Of a stretch of 64,000 bases of DNA, positions 11,119 through 52,569 are shown piece by piece. The notes below the pieces were generated by a model that made no database searches, had not been told where the DNA came from, and saw only the letters and a list, made by a program, of their open reading frames with translations. Where the stretch lies: positions 9,277,340 to 9,341,339 of the forward strand of contig OY294050.1 in NCBI GenBank assembly GCA_958510825.1, written 5' to 3'. The translations under genes were made by a program, and so were the position numbers. Each line of letters begins with the position of its first letter. Within the stretch, counting starts at the first letter, position 1. Source of the DNA: Brachypterus glaber. Its lineage: Eukaryota; Arthropoda; Insecta; Coleoptera; Kateretidae.

Positions 11119-11850
11119 CAGGGTGATCCATAACTGTCATGCCAAAATTTAAGAGGTGATTCTAGATCCAAAAATATAAAAAAAGTTCCTATAAAGGTTG
11201 GTCCGGAAATGAGCCCTAAGGGATCTAGGGCCCTTTAAAATTGTATTAAAAATAAGGTTTTTAATTAATAACTCGGGTACCGTTTAAGCTAGAGCGGCGA
11301 GCTTTTGCATGTATACTAGTATTAATAAGGGCAATAAGTTTATGTTAATTTATTTTTTTTATTTATCCAGAGGCGTGCCCAGACGGACAAAATATATGAG
11401 GCTTAAAACATTTTTGCCCCAAACTTTTCTATGTGTATGTTTTTTGGATTTGTTGTAAAAAATATAGATTTCTAGAGTAAAAATACATATAAAATATCAT
11501 ATAGTGTAACACTGTAGGAGCAACCGTTATCAAAAAAAAAATGCAATTAAGAGGAAGTAACATTTTGTGCCACCAAAAACGTTACTTTTTAAAAGGCTAT
11601 TACTCCTTTAATATTAAATTTAGGTGTTTTGGTGTATAATACTTTTTTGCTCAGTTTTAAATGAAGAATCACCCTGCAGCATTAAAATTTTATTGGTGCT
11701 TTTTTTTTTCCCCATTCAATGCGTCATCTTCGAAGGGCCGTAGCTCCCTTAGGGCTCATTTCCGGACCAACCTTTATATAAACTTTTTTTCATATTTTTG
11801 GATGTAGAATCACCTCTTAAATTTCGGTACGCGAGTTCTGGAACAGGCTG
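11119..11850 (+). mobile_element. MITE family A, copy 2
   Basis: Starts CAGGGTGATCCATAACTG and ends GAACAGGCTG, with TA on both sides. It has the same orientation as copy 1 (1487-2220) and only scattered differences in the parts compared by eye, so at least one copy moved recently. Confidence 0.87.
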
Positions 11851-12283
11851 TATCTGATAATGGTGTTTCCAGAAAAACAATCCTATAAAACTACAAAGAA
11901 AAAACAAAAGAATATGATCGATTGCATATTTTATAAACTTCCTCATTTTTCCACCCGTCTAGAAAAAGTACCAGTTTTACATTTTTTTGAATATGCCTCA
12001 TTCTAATTTCACTATTCCAGTCGAATGAATGAATCATTGAACTATCACAATATAATAGTACATCTTTTTAAAATAATTATAGGTTTTTGTTTAAAATCTA
12101 GACTGTTAGTCTGGTTTACCAAATATTTTCTAAAACTTTTACTTCTCAGAATGTAAATTATTTGTAGTAGACACCGAAATGAAATTGTTTAAATAACTTA
12201 GGTGATTAAGTAAATTAACAAGGGCGCGCCGAAATTTTAATTAACGCACCTTGTAAGCTTTTTTTCTATTGTGTTCGTGCCTA

Positions 12284-13146
12284 CCCAGTCCGCACATATA
12301 TGGATGCAACATGGTAAAGAAAGATTTTTTAGGTAACAAGTGCCATATTACATGAGACATAACATACATATGTATGCTACATAACATGCCCTATAACAGA
12401 AAGATTTTTTACGTTACATGTGCCATATTACATAAGATGTAACATACCTATGTATGATACATAACATGCAATATTGCATGTTATGTATCATATACATGGT
12501 ACGAGAACATACACGATACATAAAATGTTATGAATTCAATACTAAATGGCGTCTATATTATTTTAATTTTTATAGGTTAGAATCACTAATATTCTTAAAA
12601 TTGTTGTTAATAATAAAAGTTTTACCCTTAAGTAGTAGAAACGCATGTATTTTTAGACAACTAAACTGATTTTAGATAATTTTAGACAAAAAATTAAAAT
12701 ATATATATTTTTTTTAAATGATTATTTGCTATTTTTTTTTCTAAAAATTGGCTTTTTATGTGGCCCATGATTTTTAAGCCTGGTAGAAAGTTTGCTTTCA
12801 CAGTAAAAATGCACATCGTATAAGAATTTTGCCTGATGGATGCTACATATAAAGATATTTATATACTTTAATTATTAGGTTTATCAAAAAGACGTAAAAA
12901 TGTTCACCATGTCTAAATCTATGATGCACTCCATAACAAGCAAAATTCGGAAACGCCTACTTTTATTGTTATGTACCTAGTATGTATCTGATATGTAGCA
13001 TGTTATGTAGCTGATACATAACTTGAGGCGGAATTGTTAAAGTCCAAGGACTATACATGGGCTATAAAAATTACATGTCTGCAACATCACATAGAACAGT
13101 GGTTATGTACCTGCTATGTTCCTGCCATGTATTTGTGTTGACTGGG
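12284..13146. mobile_element. TIR element with internal ACATAACATG repeats
   Basis: Ends CCCAGTCCGCACA and TGTGTTGACTGGG, flanked by TA. The interior has many variants of TACATAACATG and its complement near both ends, around a unique centre (12550-12950). Shares end type with 2666-2934. Confidence 0.75.
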
Positions 13147-14408
13147 TATATCTCCAAGAGTTCTAGTCGTATCTCAAAATTGTATAGTACATTTCTTAGA
13201 GAATTATTTGAACTTTCTTTGGGTTTAATTTTGTTTGTGTTAATGCATCTAGAGCATCTTTAAGCCAAGTAAAAAATTATATCTCGAAAAATAAATATAT
13301 GTTTGGACTTTTTGTTATTGTCCAGTCCAACACTGTCGCCGGAGATCACCGTACGTAATATGAAGCAATTAAATAATTTAAAAAAAAATATGAATCATAA
13401 CTTTTTTAAACTTAATTAATTATAAATTCCAAACTAAAATATATACATGGTTAAAAATGTATAATAATTCGATTGTCACTTTCTATTTCCGTATGCTAAA
13501 TATGCCTTAACAGGTGTCAAATTTTAATCAAATACGCCGCAATAATTTAAACAAATAAAATTTGCATACCCATCGAATACTTTCGATTGCCACTTAATGC
13601 TTCGTGCATAAAAACCAAGCAATAAAATAAAATAAAATAAAATGTCTGCTTATTATTAAACATATAGTATAGGGTAGGAAATGTGGAATACCTGGATTTC
13701 TGGAAAATCAACTGCGATGTCTAAAAATGAGTTGCAATTAGGAGAAAGTAGGGTAACCGTGCAAAGTGGGTAACCTTGCACAGTGGGTAACCGTGCGCTT
13801 AACCGAAAATTCATATTACGCGGTATTCTGAAACATATCTGGCATCCATGCTTGAGGGGCTTGTCTAAAAATTCGCTAGAGCCAAGAACGGCGACTGATA
13901 CATAACAGTTCTTTACTATATTTGAATATGTCTAAATCGATGTTCGTTGTTATTATTTTGCACGTGTACGAAAAAGGATGTTCATTCATAATTCTTAACC
14001 GATTATTCTAAAATACATATATTCTTGAAGGATATGGTTATTTGCATTTATCCATGCAAATTTAAATTTAATTAAATAGTTTTTGTTATGTGCAGTGATT
14101 TATTTTTAAGTTCATGATGGGGTAATGATGCGCGTGCCCCCTTATTCAATTAAATGGTAATAAAATAAATAAAAAACAAGTTTTTAAAGTTAAAACCCTT
14201 TTATTAGTTACATGTTACGTAGATATAACTAAAAAGTAGAAAGCAAGATATTTATGAAAATTTTCAAACACTCGATTTAAAAAAAAAGTTTTAAAACGTT
14301 CTTTAAACGATCAAAAATTCCAAAACCTTTCTTTTCAAAATCTAGTTTTTGAAAACCTGTATCTTGTGTTTAATTAATATTTTTGCTTGTATTTTGTATG
14401 TTTTGTGC
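13147..14408. other. Intergenic DNA
   Basis: Contains a three-unit tandem at 13748-13800 and an AAAAT run near 13620. No coding or RNA feature seen. Confidence 0.35.
13748..13800. repeat. Three-unit 17-bp tandem repeat
   Basis: Units: GTAGGGTAACCGTGCAAA, GTGGGTAACCTTGCACA, GTGGGTAACCGTGCGCTT. Confidence 0.8.
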
Positions 14409-14794
14409 CGGGCCGGATTCAGGGGGGGAGGGGGTAAGATTCCCCGGGCCCGGGCTCGAGGGGGGCTGGCGTCGACAGTTACTTTTAGTTTAAAATAAAC
14501 GGTTTATTTATTTATAATCCCTCCAGAACGATAGGGGCGCCTAAACATGCAAATATACAGAGCCTTTTCCAAGTGGACCATAGACCTTAAAATTCGTAAT
14601 AAAATTCGCCATCGGCGCTAACTTAATAAAGAGCCGACGACCATTCTCTTAGTAGACACTTTTTGGTCAGGAGGCGCGCCCCTTCCTGTAAAAGTGCCTT
14701 AGCTATGGTCCTCGGCGGGAAAATAATTTTGAAAAAATGGGGGGCCTAGATAAAAAGTTTCCCCGGGGCCCGGGCTCGCTCTGTCCGGCCCTTG
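14409..14794. mobile_element. hAT-type MITE
   Basis: Left end CGGGCCGGATTCAGG and right end GTCCGGCCCTTG share a GGGCCGGA TIR. Both sides carry TTTTGTGC (14401-14408 and 14795-14802), a perfect 8-bp target duplication. The subterminal CCCGGGCCCGGGCTCG occurs at both ends. It is GC-rich against its surroundings. Confidence 0.82.
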
Positions 14795-14802
14795 TTTTGT
14801 GC

Positions 14803-16501
14803 ATAATTCCCCAACAAGTGCGCACCATTGCCCCACGGGGTGGAGAATTGTTCTCAAATGCACTTTTGTACTTTTAAATTTTTTTGTGATTACGATAAAA
14901 GCTACTTAAATTTTGATGACACTTGTTGATAGTAAGGCTTCTTTTGCCACAAAATTTCTGTAAAACTTTTTGAGGTAATTTTTCTCGAGCTGAGTTTTTA
15001 AAGGCCCCTATCCGTCCTAGTTGCATCTATTATAATATTATCTATATTTTATTTTATACTTTTATAAATAGAAATTGTAACCTTTTTGTGAAGGTTGGTT
15101 TAAAATGGGTTTGTTCCATTCATACCAATCCCACATTGATGTGTATAATTTGCAATATAGGATGGTTCAGCCAGGCTTGCATTTTATTCTAATGAGGAGA
15201 CAATAATGACATTGTAATTTTAATTTTTTATTTTTTATTGCGTCGTCCTAAATATATTTGTATTTACTTGTATCTAAAAGCACTACTTTTTATGTAATAT
15301 TTTTTTAGGTTAAAACACCAGACATATTTCGTGATATTCGTTAAAATATAAAAAAAATTGTTTAACATTAACATAAACATGTATGTTTAACGAAGAATGA
15401 AAGGTAAAATAGAGACTCTATCATAGAGTTACCCCCTTAAAAACTAATTCGAAAATCAGTTAAAGCCGGTGGTTTTCTCTACCAGATACAAGCCCATCAA
15501 ACATTGGTTCGTTGGCCGACCGTTGGCAAACCCACATTGGGCCTACATACGGAGAAGACATCAGCCGCCGTAAGGCCCCATACAACGGGCCATGTTGATA
15601 AAACTAAACCTAATTTTAGAGGGTATCCATGGACTGAAACTCATCCGGTATAGTATCAAATATATTCTACTATATAGTATAGAATATATTAATGGGGAGC
15701 TTTGGGAGACTTTTATGCCGTGAAGCGTAATATTATATTTTGTTTGTATTTCAGCAATTATGTTAGTTCCGCAGGCGAACACTTTTATAAATAATTTTTC
15801 AAATACCTCAGAACTTTCCAAGCAAATTATTTACAAAATATTTTATTTGAAAGTTTTTTATACTATTAAGTATAGGATCTATTTTCAGCGCCGCAGGCAA
15901 ATTAGTTAGAAATCTAAAAGACCAAAAAAAATTTAAAAACAAAACGGAATAACATACATGTACATCCATGTATATCTGAAAAGTCAATTCTGGCTTCTAG
16001 TTACGTCTTTGTACTCCAATAGACAAGCCCAAAAAAACAAAGATTCTAGCACTTTTTGATAAAGGTTCGCCGGCTATGCTATAATTTGGGTCTCGAGTTA
16101 AATGGCCCGTTCTACATACGGCTTTCCGTAAATATTTTTTAACAGTGATTAATATGAGATCAAAAATTCTTGATTTAAGACTATCTATACTTATTGTGGT
16201 AAAATGTAACATGATAAAACATATTATAATAGCATATGTATACTGCAAAAAATAGGTAAAAAATTTGGGTGACCAGACACCATGTAGTGTAGTGTACAGT
16301 GTACACTGTACACACATCCACTGAATGCAAAATTGGTCTCAAAATTAAAGCACCTTTTGCAAATTTGTATACAGTTATTTTAGGGCTAACTTAATATATA
16401 ACCACTTTTAGCAAAATCAATACCTTGTCCGTTTCTTAGGTAATGGTAAAAATTCCTCAGCAGACTCTGTATGTAACAGTTAAATCAAATTGCAAGTAGA
16501 A
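14803..16501. other. Intergenic DNA with a SINE remnant
   Basis: 15430-15485 shares ATCAGTTAAAGCCGGTGGTT-type sequence with the SINE at 20279. A short palindrome (GTACAGTGTACACTGTAC) lies near 16296. Nothing else recognised. Confidence 0.4.
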
Positions 16502-16559
16502 TTATTAATATTTAAAGTTAGAATAAGGTTAGAAAAAGGTTAGAATTTAGTTAGGAAAC

Positions 16560-16706
16560 TAACGTTAGATTTATGTATTTTATAACGTTTTTGTCAAACG
16601 TTAGTTTTTAAGGTTAGATTTATATATTTTATAACGTTTTTTTCAAACGTTAGTTTTTTAGGTTAGAATTATATATTTTATAACGTTTTTGTATAACGTT
16701 AGAGAC
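16560..16706. repeat. 49-bp tandem repeat, three units
   Basis: ATTTTATAACGTTTTT recurs at a 49-base period (16581, 16630, 16679), with AACGTTAGTTTTT and AGGTTAGA between. Confidence 0.85.
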
Positions 16707-16952
16707 TAAACATAAAAATGTCACTAATCTAATGCTATGTTAAGTTAGATCTATGTACTTTTCTACCAGGGTAGCCACCCGTAAAAAAAGTATGGTTAAA
16801 TATAAATATTTATTTATTAAATATTTACCTATACCTATCCTTTCGAATATAATTTACAAGAACTAATTATTTTGACCCCACCCTCAATAAATAATTCTCA
16901 TCTTCTCTTCAGAAAAGAGAGTTTCATTCACGTATTCACGAATCAGGTGCTC

Positions 16953-16986
16953 TCAGTGATAAACACCGCGTCGCGTTTAACGGACG
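16953..16986 (+). promoter_or_regulatory. Core promoter of gene C: Inr plus DPE
   Basis: TCAGTG at 16953 matches the arthropod initiator TCAGTY in five of six bases. Taking its A (16955) as +1, GGACG lies exactly at +28 to +32 (16982-16986) and fits the downstream element RGWYV at every base. No TATA box is evident. The coding start follows about 190-200 bases downstream. Transcription start is inferred, not shown. Confidence 0.6.
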
Positions 16987-17158
16987 AAAGAAAGTAGTCT
17001 CACTTACGGGGGGCAATTAAAATTTATTTATTTAATGCAAAAAGTCAAGCCGTGAAATATTGCTGAAAACAGTTAAAAAATTACATTTGTGGATTTAAAT
17101 TTAGTGAAAAAACTGTATTTTGTGAATTCAAGTGAATTTGATGAACATTTTATATAGA

Positions 17159-46640
<29,482 letters not shown>

Positions 46641-46667
46641 TTAAATAGTTATAAATTGTTAAAATGA

Positions 46668-46673
46668 AATAAA
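46668..46673 (+). terminator. Poly(A) signal of gene C
   Basis: AATAAA 28 bases after the stop codon. Confidence 0.6.
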
Positions 46674-47008
46674 ATATAATTAGAATTTTATCTATAAAAA
46701 AAATCTGATATTTATGACACATTTTAAGTGTAAAAGAGTAGCGTTCTTATAGATAAAATTTTTAACTTATAAAAGATTGCTAATATGTTATCATAAATTG
46801 GCTCATTGACTATCAAAAGGGCCACTGACTCTAAAATAGGTTAATTACTATTAAATGGGTTCTAGGGGACCCAAATTTTGAGATTACTTTTGAACAGATT
46901 CAGTATGTCCCCAACAAGACGAATTTATATTATAATATAAATTCAAAATTCAAAATAATTATAATCATCATAAATTTAACTTTAAAAACTATCTACGCGA
47001 TTATATAA

Positions 47009-47164
47009 GGGAACGTTCAAGTATTACGTAACGCAAATTTTGATCATTTTGGACCCCCACCCCCCCCCCTGTAACGCTATTTTCCTATACCATTAACATG
47101 GGCGTAACACTCCAAAATTACCCCCACCCCCCCTAGGAGGGTTACGTAATACTTGAACGTTCCC
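47009..47164. mobile_element. PIF/Harbinger-type MITE
   Basis: GGGAACGTTCAAGTATTACG and CGTAATACTTGAACGTTCCC are perfect inverted ends, flanked by TAA on both sides (47006-47008, 47165-47167), the TWA target of this superfamily. C-rich centre. A partial inverted relative is at 60905-60998. Confidence 0.8.
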
Positions 47165-49568
47165 TAATAGAAATGAAAAAAAATCTGGGTCGCAGTGTTT
47201 CTGGTCAGCGCAGATAGGGTAATTTAATTTGTGTACTTATCAAGATCCGGGAAAAATGTATTTATCCATTTTGATTAAAAGATTTCCTGTAGTGTTTTTA
47301 TGCATGTATGATTTATATTTTTGTTGTGCGATAAGCGCTTGCTTTATATAAACAATATTGACGTTGCACTTATCTCACTACAAAAGTATTACAATGGGCA
47401 GTTTGAATACATTTTTCAAGGTCCTTAGTACTTATTTATGTACGAATTTTATTTTAACTATTCTCGGCTGATTTATAACATATTTTTAAGATAATAATTA
47501 AGCAGTCAAACATGTATGTATGTTTGTGTTCAGTTACCGATTTTTAAATGTTTTTTTAAAATATTACCAAAAATTTACATTGGGCTATATTAAAATTAAA
47601 AATTATTTATTAAGTATTTTATATGCATTTTAATGCCTACAACACACTTTACGCTTGAGGTACGTACGATATTTTTTGTAAGACCAAATAACTTTAACTA
47701 AAAAACATAAGCAATAATTTAAGCATATCGTTTCATCCTGGGGGTATAAAATTACCATTTCGTAAACGTTTGACGAAATTAAAAGTGATATTTTATACCA
47801 GGACAAGAATTGTTACCTATAAATAGATTTAAATCTGTAAATTTTCAGTGAATATTGTTTACCCTGACGCAAATATTTTCAGTTATCTGGCTTTTCCTTG
47901 GGCCCCTATTTAAAGGGATACAGCCTTTTTCTTAGGCCTAATATCTAACACTTTTTAACTAAAGTCTTAAACTGGTTAAACAGCGTTTTATTAGGTCATA
48001 TTTAAATTAAATAATGTGCAAAGCAAAAGGCTGTTTAAAGGATTCAAATACGTTGGTCAAGTCTTTCGAAAGCTATAAAAATAAAGGTTTAATTAAGGAG
48101 TTTGAATGTATAGGAAACTAAAAAGTTCCTTATAGCTTTTCTTAAAGGCATATCCACAGGCTCGTATAAGAACGTAATGTATCTTGAAAGCCAATCACGG
48201 CACCGCATTATTATATTTTGTGTTCTTATGCAAGCTTCTGGATAGGCCTTAACTCTCCGTTCCATAGGTAACAAAACTTGTACATTTTTAAAATGATTTA
48301 AACATAGGAAAAAATTAAACTGTAGGTTAATTTAGAATTCTTAGGGTGACACAAGAAAATTTAAATTAAGGTTTTCTTTTCAATTGTAAATACTTTCTTA
48401 TTATTTATTTATATAATTTAAAATTAAGTATAGGTCTAATTTATAATTAATAATATTATATTATATATATTATTGTTAAATAAAAAATAATTCGCAATAT
48501 TATTTAGTTTTAATTTGCCTAGAAGCCAATTAGTATAATTAAAAAAAAATACTTGTTGCTTTCGGCTGTAGAAAAAATATTTATTGTAGATATGTAAAAG
48601 AAGAACTTTTAATTTATTTATTTATGTGTTAAGTAATATATTACAAAGTCATGGGGAGTTCCAATTAAGCTTTAAGCTTGTGCTAGGAACTCCCCATTAA
48701 TTTAAGCATACAAAATTGTCCAAAATAATTATGTCTGACAGTAAATTTTAAATTTTATTCTTTTTTTAAAAGCTTTAATTAAGTTTTTAAAAAATCAGAC
48801 AAAGAAACGGTATTCTTGCTGTTATTATCTGATCACCTCAAAACTGCCCTCTAAAAGTTGCAATAACTTTAATCCAAATCTGTTAATTAGTTCCAAAGTT
48901 AAGGACAAATATTGATATTGATAACGTCCTTCTTTTTGGGAACTCGATCAAAAATTATATTAAACCGAGATCGAACACACCTCTACAGAATTAAACTTTA
49001 GTTCAAAAAGATTGTCAAAGTAACTGTTGGTCGATCTTGAGAGCTGAAGGGGTGCTTGATAGAAAAGTAATCAAAGTGTATTTTTGAATATAAATAAACA
49101 TACCTACAAAACTTCACAATATTTTTCTTTCTATATAAAAATATTTTTAAAATTTGAAGGTAGAAAGACCCCTTAGTGAAAGTTTTTTTATTTTAAAAAT
49201 TACACGCTGTATGTATATGCTACTCAATTAGTTTAAAATTAAACAATTATAACATGTTAACAATGATAAACTGGATTAACCAATATAAACAAAGGAAACT
49301 AGCGAAAAATAACTTTAGAAAGCATATATTCTTGACTATTATAACGCAATAATAAAATTATCCTAATAACATTTCTATTTTAAACTCATCGCAGGCCTAC
49401 TAGGCTCAACTAAAATATGTAAGAAATTTAAAATTTTTAAAATTGTTTTTTTTTTAATATTTATTCATAGCGGTTTGGATATTTTCAAAACAAATCTTAA
49501 AAAATCGCATTTAAAAGAAAGATTAAAAACTTGAAAAAATGTTTAAAAAATGATATATAACACGACTC
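47165..49568. other. Intergenic DNA between genes C and D
   Basis: 48147-48252 is a relative of the foldback at 34390 (GTATAAGAACGTAATG, TGTTCTTATGCAAGC). 48651-48697 is a hairpin with ATGGGGAGTTCC / GGAACTCCCCAT arms. 49500-49560 is family B sequence interrupted by the next element. No gene seen. Confidence 0.45.
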
Positions 49569-50218
49569 GAAGGGCTGACCGCGAGGAAATCTTTTGTACA
49601 AGCCAAAGGAACTCAGGAGGAACTCTGAAGAACTCTGGAGGAACTCCGAGGAACTCTGAGGAACTCCGAGGAATTCCGAAGGATCTGAGGAACTCTTTGC
49701 AAAAAGGAACTCTTTTGTACAAATTTCAGACGCGGTCGAAACAATTATTATTTATTATTAACGTTTTTATTTTCAAACTAGATGAGCCGTTACAAATACC
49801 TTATCAAAACATCCTACCTTTGGACGCCAATTTTTTATTTGAAGGGGCGCCAAGTTTGGTAGAAACCGTCAGGGACAAAGCTTATTTTCTTGAAGGTAAA
49901 TTTGGGGCACTATTTTTTATTTGAAGGGCGCCAAGTCTGGTAGTAACCGTCAGGGACAAAGCTTTTTTTCATGAAGGTATTTTTGGGCGCCAACTTCTTT
50001 TTTTGAGGGTGCCTTATTGGCAGTAGTGCTTGCATAGAGGTAATTTCTACGGCTTATTTGCCAAAAATTAGCCCTTTCAGAGAGGAACTCTTAAGGAACA
50101 CAGGAGGAACTCCCAAGGAACTCTGGAGGAACTCCGGAGGATCTCCGAGGAACTCCGAAGGAACTCTTTGTAAAAATGAACTCTTTTGTACAAATTTCAG
50201 ACGCGGTCAGCCCCTCGA
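49569..50218. mobile_element. Element with 8-bp target duplication and GAGGAACTC minisatellites
   Basis: GAAGGGCTGACCGCG starts and CGCGGTCAGCCCCTCGA ends the element. CACGACTC flanks both sides (49561-49568, 50219-50226), so a hAT-type insertion is likely. Near each end is an array of a ~10-bp unit (GAGGAACTCCG) and the segment CAAATTTCAGACGCGGTC. The centre repeats GGTAGAAACCGTCAGGGACA twice. It inserted into a family B MITE. Confidence 0.78.
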
Positions 50219-50226
50219 CACGACTC

Positions 50227-50395
50227 CTATTTCCATAAAAAAAATTGTACAAGTTCTAAAAATATTATATATTTGCAAAAAGATAATTTAGATTGTTTTA
50301 TTTACGAGTTTCAAACTAGAAGTCGATATCTCAACTCGTTCAAAAGTTAAGACGGACGGGGTGTGATTTTTGGACCGCACTGTATAATTGTATAT
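50227..50395. repeat. MITE family B, right end
   Basis: Ends TTTTTGGACCGCACTG before TA, as at 59974. It is the right part of the family B copy broken by the previous element. Confidence 0.65.
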
Positions 50396-50568
50396 TGTAT
50401 ACTTAGAGTACGAAGCATAGCATATCTTCACTTATTGTTTTTTATGACAAAGTTTCATCGTAAAATGACATTTTGTTTATTATCTGAAGCAGAAACAAAA
50501 GAATTAGTATTAAAACAATAGGACATGCCACAAATAACTATATGATTTTTTTTGTAAGATAGGGATAT

Positions 50569-50576
50569 TATATAAG
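50569..50576 (+). promoter_or_regulatory. TATA box of gene D
   Basis: TATATAAG, an exact TATAWAAR match, 66 bases upstream of the ATG. Transcription would begin near 50600, leaving a short 5' UTR. Confidence 0.6.
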
Positions 50577-50641
50577 CAAATAAAAAAGCTATAGATTTGA
50601 TAGTCGCCGTTTTTTTGTGTTAGAAGAAAGGTGGAAAAATC

Positions 50642-50745
50642 ATGTGGACAGTTAATATCATTAGTTCGGTTTTCATAGTTTCGACTGTTTTTGAACTTGT
50701 GTGTGGTACTGCGTTGGAAGACCATTCTACTAATGAAATAGCAAG
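50642..50745 (+). CDS. Gene D exon 1 (signal peptide)
   Basis: ATG at 50642, donor GCAAG|GTATTT at 50746, phase 2. Too short to stand out by length; it is supported by the signal peptide and the phase match to exon 2. Confidence 0.8.
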
Positions 50746-51686
50746 GTATTTTTTTACACTGAAAAAGTTTAAATAACCTCGTAGAATAGCAGAAAGTAAA
50801 TTTATTGAGGCCCATTGTGATAAAGTTCCAAAAATTTTCTTTAAAACTGCTTTAAATTTGATAAACTGTGAAACGAGTTATACCAAAATAGCTTTTTTGA
50901 TTTCCTATTTCAAAATTTTCAAAATATAAAAAAAAAATTCGCTCAGTCGGTAAATTGGTCGATCGGTTTGTCCGGGAAATATTGTGTGCACAATAACTTA
51001 AGAACGCTTGGAGCTAGAGACATGAAAATTGGCATACAGGTATGTTACCAAAAGTTGGGGAAAATATATATTTTTTACATACATTTGAAAATTGCTATAT
51101 AGGAGTTTTTAAGGTTGCTGAAATTGAATCTGATAATAAAATGTTTATAACTCCTCCCCCGCGGTGGTGAGGGGTACATATTTTTAAATGTTTTCAATAT
51201 TTTCGTTAAAATTGGTATATAGGATTTTTGTGGTTGACGAAACTGAATCTGATAATAAATTTTTCTAATTCTAATTACCTTGAGGTGCGGGGGTAGTTTT
51301 TGTGAAAATTGGTATATTGGGGTTTTTGAGGTTTCTGAAAGTGAATCTGATAATAAAAAAATTATAACTCCACCCCCTGAGGGGTGGAGGTAGTTGTTTA
51401 AAAATTTATATATTGGGGAGTTTGAGGTCCCTAAAGTTAAATCTTAAAATAATTTTTTTCTACATCCATCCCCTGAGGGGCGGGGGGTAGTTATCTTGAA
51501 AATTTTTATATTGGGGTTTTGAAGGTTGCTAAAAGTGAATCTGATAATAAAAAATCTATTTCACGCGCGGAGGTGCAAAATGGGAAGCTGTTTTACTGGG
51601 CAGTGTATTTTTTTTATACATAGCTCTGGAATGAAAAAAGGAATCAATAGTCTCCTAAAAAGTTATTGACTTTTTTTGTGTGGCCG

Positions 51687-51717
<31 letters not shown>

Positions 51718-52537
51718 TTAGAGGTCTCGATGCAAGAAATTTTTTAACCTCACTGGCCACCAATTTTATTTCGAGGGGATATGGAATAACAGCTACAACG
51801 GCAGCTGGAACTGGCAACTCCCAAGTTGTGTCCCTAAATTTAACCAATCTCTTTGTTTTGGTACTTCTTAAAGCTTTAATTTTCGCAGCTGGGTCCCTTG
51901 GAGCTGGGACATGGAAAGGGGGCTATGGAAGAAGTAACGACGGGGAAGAGAAATTTTTGACTGATGAGGAGATTTTATTGTTTTTGAGTTTCTTGACAGG
52001 TAATATTACTGATTAACACGGTAAGACATCATGTGACCATATAGACACAAGCTAATTTAGTTAATAAAAGTATGTTAAACATGTTGTTTAACATAACTGT
52101 TTTAATCCCTAAAGCTCCTGCGCAGTTTATTAGAGCAAAGTAAAACCAAAATTTCAATACGTCGCCTAACAGCTATTTAGAGTGTGGTGCAACATATGTT
52201 GATGCTTTCATGTTGATTTGCCTGTTGATTTGAATTGAAATCTTTGGAATAAAACTGCCTTTAGCTAGTCTCTGGTTAGATTATGTAACTAACACTTTTT
52301 TTTTCAGGTTCAGCTGGAAATAATGGATGTCTACAAAATATTTCCTGTAGGCAACCTAACCAGGCCAAGAGATACGTGGCAGCGGGAGATATCCTGTTAA
52401 AAGCAGCGAAGTTATTTTCACTTGAAACTGATATAAATTATGATTATGTTTTGCAAGAAATAGAGCAGGCTTCTCAGATAGGAGAATCGACAGGAAAGTG
52501 TTCAAAATTTGTTTGCAGTGAAATGGCAGGACATTAA
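50642..52537 (+). CDS. Gene D: small secreted four-cysteine protein (split gene, 3 exons)
   Basis: Exons: 50642-50745, 51722-51999, 52308-52537; 203 residues. Exon 1 encodes a signal peptide (MWTVNIISSVFIVSTVFELV, then CGTALEDH). Exon 2 has a Thr/Ala/Gly-rich region and a hydrophobic stretch (NLFVLVLLKALIFAAGSLGAG). Exon 3 holds C135-x5-C141, 50 residues, C192-x4-C197, almost the spacing of genes B and C. Here both cysteine pairs are in one exon, whereas an intron separates them in B and C. Most likely a diverged paralogue; sequence identity outside the cysteines is very low. A TATA box lies upstream. Function unknown. Phases (2, then 1) fit. Confidence 0.85.
51020..51560. repeat. Minisatellite in gene D intron 1
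   Basis: Five degenerate units of 93-117 bases, each with GAAAATTGGTATAT, GGGTTTTTGAGG, GTGAATCTGATAATAA and a CCCCTGAGGGG palindrome. Confidence 0.8.
51722..51999 (+). CDS. Gene D exon 2
   Basis: Acceptor TTATTATTTTAG ends at 51721, right after an ATT microsatellite; donor GACAG|GTAATA at 52000 (phase 1). Ends EEILLFLSFLTG. Confidence 0.88.
52308..52537 (+). CDS. Gene D exon 3 (cysteine domain, stop)
   Basis: Acceptor TTTTTTTTCAG ends at 52307. Contains GCLQNISC and GKCSKFVCSEMAGH, then TAA at 52535. AATAAA follows at 52564. Confidence 0.9.
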
Positions 52538-52563
52538 AATATGTAGTTATTGGGATTTGTTTT

Positions 52564-52569
52564 AATAAA
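52564..52569 (+). terminator. Poly(A) signal of gene D
   Basis: AATAAA 27 bases after the stop codon. Confidence 0.55.

Noticed and set aside
49550..50291. Frames with NSGGT repeats
   Set aside because: Translations of the GAGGAACTC minisatellites in a transposon.
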